Source: Ophiodon elongatus
Lineage: Eukaryota > Chordata > Actinopteri > Perciformes > Hexagrammidae
Direction: 5' to 3'
Assembly: GCA_016806645.1 (NCBI GenBank)
Contig: JACSYO010002005.1
Coordinates: 2,053,501-2,117,500, forward strand
Length of the DNA: 64,000 nt
Under the pieces are notes generated by a model, which saw only the letters and a list, made by a program, of their open reading frames with translations, was not told the DNA's origin and did no database searches. Below are positions 56,877 through 64,000 of the stretch, piece after piece. The number at the start of each line of letters is the position of its first letter. Within the stretch, counting starts at the first letter, position 1. The translations under genes and the position numbers were made by a program.

Positions 56877-57460
56877 CCCTGATGTGTTTTCTGGATCCGA
56901 TTCAAAGTAAGGGTACCCCGTCACAATACAGCCGCCACAGTAAAAGGGACTTCAGCAAGTCTAAGATGAATTAACGCCGACAGGAAGTAGCTGGAAGGTC
57001 CATTTTGGGTGGATACCAAAAGGGGCCACACCTCCTGATTATGTCCAAGAGTGGTTTCTTGTGGAGAGTTAATATCCGAAAGCCGCTGTAGGAGAGAGGT
57101 TGCTTGCTGAGCGTATTCCTCACCTGAACACGATGGACTGAGTGGTTTTCTTCAGGTGAGCTGAGCGATTTAAGTATTCAAGAGTCATAGTCAGTTTGTA
57201 TAAAGACTCCCTGCGAAGTTAAGAATATTTAATTATGGGGCAGAACTGGACGACTACAAGGTCCCAAACCTTTTTAAGTAAAATGCTTTTTACTGGGAGA
57301 TTTCATGGAGGGGATTGAGGTTGAAGTAGCTGTCAAAGAACTGGTTTAATAGGGAAAGAGAAGTATTATGTTAAGTACGCAGTGAAATATTTGGAAGGGT
57401 TTACAGAATATTTAGCTAAATCAAGGCTGATTTTATATATATATATGTATGTATTTTAAA

Positions 57461-58003
57461 GGGACAGTTCACCCCACATTCAAAAATACACATTTTCCCT
57501 CTTACCTGTCGTGCTGTTTATCAATCTAGATTGTTTTGTGAGTTGTCCAGTTTGTGAGATGTTGGCCGTAGACTCGGCTTGCGGTGTTCAAAGTTCCCAA
57601 AAAGTAAATTTGAAAAACTCATCAGCAATGATTTATGAAATCATGACCTGGTTTCTTAAGATAATCCGCAGACCTTGTTGTGAGCAATTTCACGTACAGG
57701 ACTGATTTTCTTTCAGCCTATAGTTCAGACATGACACCGCTTACAAAAATGTCTGTGGATTATCTTAAGTAACCGGGTCATGTTTTCGGGTTTTTTGGAG
57801 TTTTTCCAAATTAATTTTATGGGATCTTTGAGCACCACAAGCCGAGTGCAATGTAGTTCCATTATATGAGAGAGAAGGCAGAAGCCTCTACGGCCAATAT
57901 CTACAACACTCAGCAACTCACACCAAAATAATCTAGATTGATAAACAGCACAACAGGTGAGAGGAGAAATATGTATTTTTGATTTTGGGGGTAAATATCC
58001 CCG
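57461..58003. mobile_element. 543-bp foldback MITE
   Basis: The two halves are diverged inverted copies along most of their length. Examples are AATCTAGATTG at both ends, GATAATCCGCAGAC against GTCTGTGGATTATC, and GGCCGTAGA against TCTACGGCC. TTAAA flanks both sides (57,456-57,460 and 58,004-58,008) and may be the target duplication. No coding capacity. Confidence 0.8.
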
Positions 58004-58104
58004 TTAAAACCTTGTATTTCTCTGAATAACCGCCTAACTCTGTACTTCTCTCTTCTAACTCTCCAGTTTTTAAAATCTACTAAAAGCCGACCAAAGCTGA
58101 ACTC

Positions 58105-58836
58105 ATGGATTGGAAATTCCTCCAGGGTCTTCTGAGCGGAGTCAACAAGTACTCCACCGCCTTCGGACGCATCTGGCTCTCGGTGGTCTTCGTCTTCCGG
58201 GTGCTGGTCTTCGTGGTGGCCGCCGAGCGGGTCTGGAGCGACGACCAGGGTCACTTCGACTGCAACACCCGGCAGCCGGGTTGCACCAACATCTGCTACG
58301 ACTACTTCTTCCCCATCTCCCACATTCGCCTCTGGGCCCTGCAGCTCATCTTCGTCACCTGCCCGTCCTTCATGGTGGTGCTGCACGTGGCCTACCGGGA
58401 GGAGCGGGAGCGCAAGTACCGGGCCAAGCACGGCGAGGACACCCGGCTGTACGACAACCCGGGCCAGAAGCACGGCGGCCTGTGGTGGACTTACCTGATG
58501 AGCCTCTTCATCAAGACCACCTTTGAGATCACGTTCCTCTACCTGCTGCACTACGTCTACAACAGCTTCAAGCTGCCCAGGAAGGTGCAGTGCGACGTCA
58601 AGCCCTGCCCCAATCTGGTGGACTGCTACATCGCCCGGCCCACGGAGAAGACCGTGTTCACCTACTTCATGGTGGGGGCGTCCGTCCTGTGCGTGGTGCT
58701 CAACATCTGCGAGGTCTTCTACCTGATTGCCTTCCGGATGGTGAACCTCAAACACAGAGGCAGCGTCCAGACCTCGTTCAGGAAGGTCTACCCGAACGTG
58801 GACTGTGGTGGCTGCAAGTCCTCTCTCGCGTCATAA
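58105..58836 (+). CDS. gjb3: Beta-type gap junction connexin, intronless coding region (GJB3/Cx31-like)
   Basis: A single open frame of 243 residues starts at MDWKFLQGLLSGVNKYSTAF, the residues with which vertebrate GJB3-type connexins open. Four membrane segments are visible. Extracellular Cys are at 53/60/64 and 163/168/174 in the invariant spacings. CYIARPTEK is uninterrupted, unlike the neighbour. Wording such as AERVWSDDQ, GGLWWTYL and FTYFMVGASVLC favours GJB3 over GJB4/5. The C-terminal tail is short (about 30 residues) and ends GGCKSSLAS. Connexins assemble six to a hemichannel in the plasma membrane and dock with a neighbouring cell. The symbol is a best match; teleost naming by mass may differ. 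Confidence 0.88.
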   Translation: MDWKFLQGLLSGVNKYSTAFGRIWLSVVFVFRVLVFVVAAERVWSDDQGHFDCNTRQPGCTNICYDYFFPISHIRLWALQLIFVTCPSFMVVLHVAYREERERKYRAKHGEDTRLYDNPGQKHGGLWWTYLMSLFIKTTFEITFLYLLHYVYNSFKLPRKVQCDVKPCPNLVDCYIARPTEKTVFTYFMVGASVLCVVLNICEVFYLIAFRMVNLKHRGSVQTSFRKVYPNVDCGGCKSSLAS

Positions 58837-59957
58837 TAGGCAATCAATATTTGTTCTTATGCCTCTGATTGACTTACAATAGGGTGACCCTCTTTCCCAT
58901 TCAGGGTCTTTTCATTTAAAAAGTAATTTTATGTATAAGTTCTATATAAATATGTTGGTTTTTTTTCGTAAATAAAACAACAATCCTATGCTCTGTAATG
59001 ATTTATATATATTTTTTCCGCAAGTGTAATAAGAATTTCAGCAGCAAAAGAAAGCGGAATGATTTGAAGTAATTGGTCTAAAGAGTGCTCATATTTGTGT
59101 CCATGACAATAACCAATAACCACATTATTTGTTTCTTGTATTCCCTTAAAAAAAAGTATTAAAAGTATAAAATATGTTCAACCACACATAATAAAAACCA
59201 CAGCATGGATACGATCTGTCTTCTCCTCTTTTAATGGCGCCATTTCTCCACCTGGTGGCACTACAGGCTCACTACACTGTCATGTGGAGGACGTGTAAGT
59301 CTACAGAAAACTTGGCAATGACCCCTCCCACAGTTCAACTGTTGTGTGGTCGTGCATCATGTGTGTACTGCTCAGGCAATTCTGCATACATGCAACATTC
59401 ATAACCTATATGTTATATGCTGCTCTTTTATCTGGTCATCAGATCTTTAAAAAAAAAAAAAATAGAAAAAAACACAGCTGACTATCTGGAACTAGTGAAA
59501 CAGGTAAATGTCCTTCACGTGAAAAACAACAACAAAAAAACACAACATTTATGAATACAGGCAGATTACAGGCTTTGTTTTCTTAAACACAAAAGGCAGG
59601 CAGGTGGTAACAGGTGCAGGTTTACCTGTGTAAAGTTTTTCCGGAATTCTACGGACAACAGGTAATTAGCAACTTTGGTTTCAAAATAAAAGCATTAAAT
59701 AGTTTCTCAAAGGAAAAAAAATAACTGAGCGGGCAGAGAATTTTGGGAAATGGGGATAAAAAAAGTATTACAAGTATTAATTTAATGCAGATTATTAGTC
59801 GAACATAATCTTTTGCACTATTTTGTTGCACGTCATTGCTTGAGGTAATTTAGTAAGTGGTCTTCACTGTTTATCAGACATTCTAAAACATGGTGGTGTT
59901 TTATTTTGAAAAAGTGTGAGAGGTGTCACTTCACTTTCTGTCCGTCCCGCTGACTGA

Positions 59958-59989
<32 letters not shown>

Positions 59990-60042
59990 GAGAGATAGAG
60001 AGAGGGAGCTGGTCGTTTGGAGAGAGAGGAGAGGACACGCGC
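58837..60042. other. Spacer and 5' flank of tmem54
   Basis: Begins with the short 3' UTR of the GJB3-like gene, then AT-rich sequence, then a (GA)n tract at 59,960-60,006 just before the tmem54 leader. No coding exon is seen. Confidence 0.55.
58971..58976 (+). terminator. gjb3: Candidate polyadenylation signal of the GJB3-like connexin
   Basis: AATAAA 135 bp after the stop codon. It is the first canonical signal downstream. Confidence 0.6.
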
Positions 60043-60102
60043 ATGAGCTCCACGCACGAGACGCGCCGTCTGTCTAACCGAATGGTGACCCACCAGAGAT
60101 GA
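60043..60102 (+). promoter_or_regulatory. Upstream ORF overlapping the tmem54 start
   Basis: A 19-codon frame opens at ATG 60,043 (MSSTHETRR...) with a second in-frame ATG at 60,082. Its TGA at 60,100 overlaps the tmem54 ATG as ATGA. Such an overlap usually limits or gates translation of the main frame. Confidence 0.5.
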
Positions 60103-60111
60103 CCGGTGCAG
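60099..60111 (+). CDS. tmem54: tmem54 coding exon 1
   Basis: Thirteen bases (MTGA plus one base) before GTAAAG. The start is inferred from phase continuity with exon 2 and has no family signature of its own. Confidence 0.65.
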
Positions 60112-60398
60112 GTAAAGAGGCTGCACGTGCCCCGGGAACTTTATTTTAAATGAATTTTAACGGCAGACATTTTATTTGTTTTCAAACTTTTCGGAATGTT
60201 TGTTCGGGTGTGGCACACCTGTCTGGTGATGAACTATGACGTCACCGTTTGATTTGCATTATTAATCCAGTAGGTTTGTTTTTCTGATGCATTTCCCTTC
60301 ATCAAACATTGAACTTGTTTCCTTGTTTCCTAGAGGATGAAACAAATAACAGGCACCGTGTCAAAGTCCTGATATTCCACATTTAATTTAAATAAATT

Positions 60399-60451
<53 letters not shown>

Positions 60452-60871
60452 GTGTAGGTTTATATTAATCATCATGACCAGATGTACCATCTCATTTTTT
60501 GGATAATAAATGAAGCCCAGACACATGTTTGTCTTAAACATCTTTTTTTTTATTTTGTTACTCATCAGAATACATTTGGTTTCTGTGTTATGTGAAAGTT
60601 TTCAGGTTTAATTTGAAACCGTCTCTGCCATTGGAGAGCACAGTGTGTTGAGTTTAAAAAAAATATACATATAATAATTTAACATGATAATTTATCGTCT
60701 TTCTAATGGAATCGTATCGCGATGAAGTCGGATATCGTGACACGCACTTAAGTCGTCTAAATCTATAACGACACGCACTCACTAACTTTCTCAAAAAGAT
60801 CTGAAGCGATAAGAATTCTGCTTGTGGTAATACTTCATCAAACTATTGTCTTCATCTAACTACTCTGTATT

Positions 60872-60930
<59 letters not shown>

Positions 60931-62343
60931 CCCCTCCGTAGTAATGTTCATTTTGCTCTAAAGTTCTTAATTAAATGAGAAAATACTCGGTGCTTTTCAT
61001 TTTTCAAGTATTTAATTCACACAGTAATAAACCAAAATAGACTTTGCCATGTGATTATTTCAAAGACTATTTATTCATATATTGAATCACCAGAAAACAT
61101 GCTATATCACGATATGTATCTCTTTATTGGGATACGCCTTATCGGCAGAAATGGCTAACTTACTATATTATCATATCCCTCTTCTTCTCTGTGTTGGAGC
61201 GACTTGTTCTGGGCGGCCTGTCGTTGTGTGTTCAGCAGCTAATCATTAACACCAGTGACCTCTCCGCCGGGCGCTTGACCTCGCTGTTGTGTCCCCGATC
61301 GATACAACGCGGAGGCTGTAACGTCACGAGAGTTCACTCCTCTCTATTGTGGACCTGTGTCGCCCCCCTCCCTCCCCCCTCCCTCCCCCCCCTCCAGGTT
61401 TGTGTTGTGCCAGCCTGGAGGAGCCCAGGACCCTGATGAAGATGGGTCTGAGCATTCTCCTCGTCGGTCACGTTAACTTCCTGTTGGGGGCGCTGATGCA
61501 CGGCGTGGTGCTCCGACACGTCAGCCTCCACAAGCAGGCCCGGGCGATGGAGTACGCCATCTCCAACGTGGTCGCCCTCCTCTCCGGCCTCGTGGTGAGT
61601 AAACCCACCGGCACGTTTCAACTAGATTTGGAAAATAACGGAGCGATAAACACACCGCAGAGAAAAAAAAAATAAAAAAAAAATGACGATAACATTTTCG
61701 CATTAGTGCTCTCTTCTCAGACTTTATGATGGCAAGTCGTGGGCTTTTCCATCAGCGCTGACGGACCACGAATGCGTCGAAAAATTTACCGAGAATTGAT
61801 CATAAAGTACTGCAGAACAACGTTCTTGATGTAAAAATCAATAGTGCAGGATTCTCTGGGCTCCTTGTCGTCAGGGCGGCTCGTGGAACCACTTTCCTGA
61901 ACAAAGAGCCTTTGAAGGAGCCTCTACTTTTTATTTACGTACATGGGAAATACATTTAATTCAAATGTATGTAATTCCCCCTTTTTAAATATGCAGAAAA
62001 TGGTAGTTTGAATCAGTCAAAGATGTATCTGTGAATCTCAGACTGATCACTCATGTGAAATAGATGTAAAGTTAAAGGGCCGTTCTGTGGCTGTTTCTTT
62101 TAGTTTCTTCTTCTTCTTTTGGCTTTTCAAAAACGACATTCAAAAACACAGCTGTGGTGTTGAGAGAAATCATCTTCTGACTCCCTGATGAGAAGGATGC
62201 TGATTGCATATTGTGGTCGTTTGATGGTTTCAAACGGAGCAGCGTGAATATTCTTTTGAATCTCATCCGTCTCGTCTCTGCAGGGAATCGTTGTCGGCGT
62301 TCTGGCTATCGTCCTGTCTAAAAACAAGAAGAGTCGAGGCCTG
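60099..62343 (+). CDS. tmem54: Transmembrane protein 54, first three coding exons (partial)
   Basis: Exons are 60099-60111, 61398-61594 and 62284-62343, joined in phase to 90 residues. The gene continues past the window. The short start MTGAGLCCASLEEPRT leads into LMKMGLSILLVGHVNFLLGA, the first membrane segment, then HGVVLRHV and a second hydrophobic segment (NVVALLSGLVVGIVVGVLAI). Exon 3 ends SKNKKSRGL. This order and the exon boundary after the Leu match vertebrate TMEM54, a four-pass membrane protein of poorly known function. The continuation after Leu (the segment starting with Trp in relatives) is not found before 64,000, so exon 4 is probably outside. A terminal exon using CCTCAG at 62,441 would end after nine codons, which is unlikely. 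Confidence 0.82.
60404..60448. repeat. (CA)n microsatellite in tmem54 intron 1
   Basis: About 22 CA units. Confidence 0.95.
60874..60927. repeat. (TA)n microsatellite in tmem54 intron 1
   Basis: About 27 TA units. The flanks contain TATCACGATAT-type motifs that may be a diverged DNA-transposon remnant. Confidence 0.93.
61398..61594 (+). CDS. tmem54: tmem54 coding exon 2 (TM1 and start of TM2)
   Basis: 197 nt after a C-rich CCCTCCAG acceptor. It encodes the recognisable MKMGLSILLVGHVNF core, ending GLV|GTGAGT. Confidence 0.88.
62284..62343 (+). CDS. tmem54: tmem54 coding exon 3 (end of TM2)
   Basis: 60 nt encoding GIVVGVLAIVLSKNKKSRGL. The donor GTTCGT is weak; it is chosen because the exon boundary matches the family. 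Confidence 0.78.
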
Positions 62344-64000
62344 GTTCGTATTCTTTGCTGTCAGTCCTTTTCGCCTGCTGTTTTCAATTTCTCTCTCTCC
62401 CCCACCCTGCTAACTTTCTGTCTACCTGCCCGTCGCCTCAGGTGTCTGGATCTGCTCCCGCTGAGCTGTAATAGTTTCTTCGTCGTGCTGAGCGTCTTCC
62501 CCTCGTGTTTACTCAGTCAGCTGTTGGGTTGCTCAGACGGGACCGGCGAGGTAGCGAGCTCACTGAGTGAGCCCGGGCGGGAGGAGCCACTCCCCGCTTC
62601 CTTTTGTTACAGCGACTGTAAACTGGGCAAACTCCTCATCAGTCTTGTTATCTTGTGCAGTCATCACAGGGCATGAATGCCAAGTAACCTCAACGCTCCC
62701 CTTTCCTCCATATTACCAGAGTCCTGTACGTCGGCTACGACGACTTCTAATCTCTCCCTCGGCCTCTTCTCTTGTTCTTATCGAGTTTCGACCCAACGAC
62801 TCACCGAGTGATTCATAAAGTTCTCCCTGTGCCCATAAGTCTCATAAGTCTCATAAGTCTCACCTTCTGTCAACGTATTAAAGGGTAGGTCCACTGGTTT
62901 TCTCCCTGATAGCTCTGGCAGCTTCTTATTGGGAGTTTGAAACAACGAGTCCCATTAAAGGACCAAAACCAGCTCTCGATGCTTTTAGACTCCGTCTGCA
63001 GGGACGACGTGTTTTAGTCCCCCCCCCCCCTCACCCACAACCCACCCTACCCCCCCCCCCCCGTAGTTAGCTTCCCACTGGTTCCCTAGACAAAACGCCG
63101 ATGTGATGTTTCCATTGGATTTTGGATTGTTGCAGAAAATAAACTCTGTGGAAAACACAAGTTTGTGATACTTACATGGTTTGTTCAGCAGGATAATCGT
63201 CACCAATAAACACCACTTTTAGGATTTTCAAAGCGTGACTGCAACCTTTAGCAAACTTTAGACCGTAAACTAAATCCCCCGGTCGCATGGAGGCGGACTA
63301 GTCGGCGTGATGACGTTTTGTAGTCTCGTTTAGACCCTTTCAGAAAGGAATATTTACTGACGTATTTTATCTCCTAGAACAAAACATCAAAATCTCCGAA
63401 GCTTGTGTCAACCACAGACCTCATTTCAGGCTTCCAACTAAAAACCTGTCCATGAAATGTATTGACTAGAGACGAAGGGAACTGGAGCACAAAAATGCTG
63501 ACTCATTCCTCTGGCCCTCTCTTCTGTCTGTGGCCCGTTTGTTCCCACTGAAGATGTAAATCTTTAAAGAGTGGTTACAAACGTGTAGTTTCATAAGAAA
63601 AATGTTTTTAAAGAGACTGAATACACGGCTAGACTCTAGTTTCTAGCGAACTTCACTCAAACGACAGTAAGAATAATTTGTTGTTGCATATTTTCAGCTG
63701 CAGATTTGGTGCGAGAGAGTGTTTACCTCAGAATGAACCACAGTGCACATGTTTTATTCATTATAATGAGAGGACATGTCACCAAGTGCAACAATGGAGC
63801 TTTATGGCACAGAGGAATACACACACACACACACACAATATGTGAGTGAATAAACATTGTTTTCATTATCAATTAAGATGGCGCTTATTTTCTCTTCTCA
63901 AATCATCGATTCATCGTTTTGTCCGTGAAATGTCAAACGGTGAGAAAGCGGCAATCCCAAATTTGCAGAGCCCGAGGTGACGTCTTCAAACGTCTCATTT
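62344..64000 (+). other. tmem54: tmem54 intron 3 (partial)
   Basis: No exon resembling the next part of TMEM54 is seen. C-rich runs lie at 63,019-63,062 and a dispersed repeat at 63,660-63,840. Confidence 0.5.
63660..63840. repeat. Diverged dispersed repeat, copy 2
   Basis: Shares TTTTCAGCTGCAGATTTGGTG and TATGGCACAGAGGAA blocks with 535-770. It ends in a short (CA)n at 63,822-63,837. Confidence 0.5.

Larger units (their letters stand above)
55711..58104. other. Spacer between the two connexin genes
   Basis: Starts with the 3' UTR of the first connexin, then unique-looking sequence, a three-copy 16-bp repeat, and a foldback MITE that fills the last 650 bp up to about 100 bp from the next start codon. 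No other exon is seen. Confidence 0.6.

Noticed and set aside
57910..58755. Minus-strand frame, 281 codons
   Set aside because: Antisense of the GJB3-like connexin running into the MITE; GC-rich third positions keep it open.
62441..62470. Short terminal exon for tmem54 ending in TAA
   Set aside because: It would remove the third and fourth membrane segments expected in the family; more likely intron sequence.

Overview
This window reads as a percomorph-like teleost fish chromosome segment. The evidence is vertebrate intron-exon genes with GT-AG splice sites, very dense CA/GT, TA and CT microsatellites, and several interspersed repeats typical of teleosts. I cannot name the species. Five protein-coding genes are supported; none is prokaryotic or viral.

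Layout. 1-6,390: non-coding, with microsatellites and repeat fragments. 6,390-17,950 (minus strand): khdrbs1 (Sam68), an RNA-binding KH/STAR protein. Nine coding exons join in phase to a 362-residue protein, with a probable 3' UTR ending near 6,403. 17,950-39,727: about 22 kb with no convincing gene, holding microsatellites, teleost repeats, a palindromic GGTTCT/AGAACC array and the 3' flank of the next gene. 39,728-51,700 (minus strand): hmbox1 (HOT1), a homeobox protein that binds telomeric repeats. Eight coding exons join in phase to 414 residues, and there are two candidate non-coding first exons. 51,700-54,319: repeats, including two adjacent SINE-like elements. 54,320-55,710 (plus): a beta-type connexin whose coding region is interrupted by one intron. 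55,711-58,104: spacer with a 543-bp foldback MITE ending about 100 bp before the next gene. 58,105-58,836 (plus): an intronless GJB3-like connexin. 60,099-64,000+ (plus): the first three coding exons of tmem54; the rest lies beyond the window.

The genes do not form one pathway. The two connexins are a tandem gap-junction pair. In human, KHDRBS1, TMEM54 and the GJB3/4/5 cluster all lie on 1p34-p35, so most of the window is conserved synteny; HMBOX1 is on human 8p21 and is the odd member.

The most notable signals are: (1) the coding intron of the first connexin, which carries a LINE remnant; (2) microsatellites placed directly against splice sites, namely (TG)n and (CA)n around khdrbs1 exons, a ~480-bp (TTC/TAC)n tract that is itself the acceptor tract of hmbox1 exon 4, and (GA)n beside hmbox1 exon 2; (3) a possible alternative first exon for a homeodomain-only hmbox1 isoform; (4) upstream AUGs overlapping the starts of hmbox1 and tmem54. 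I found no convincing new multi-gene system. All splice junctions were read by eye and have no transcript support here.
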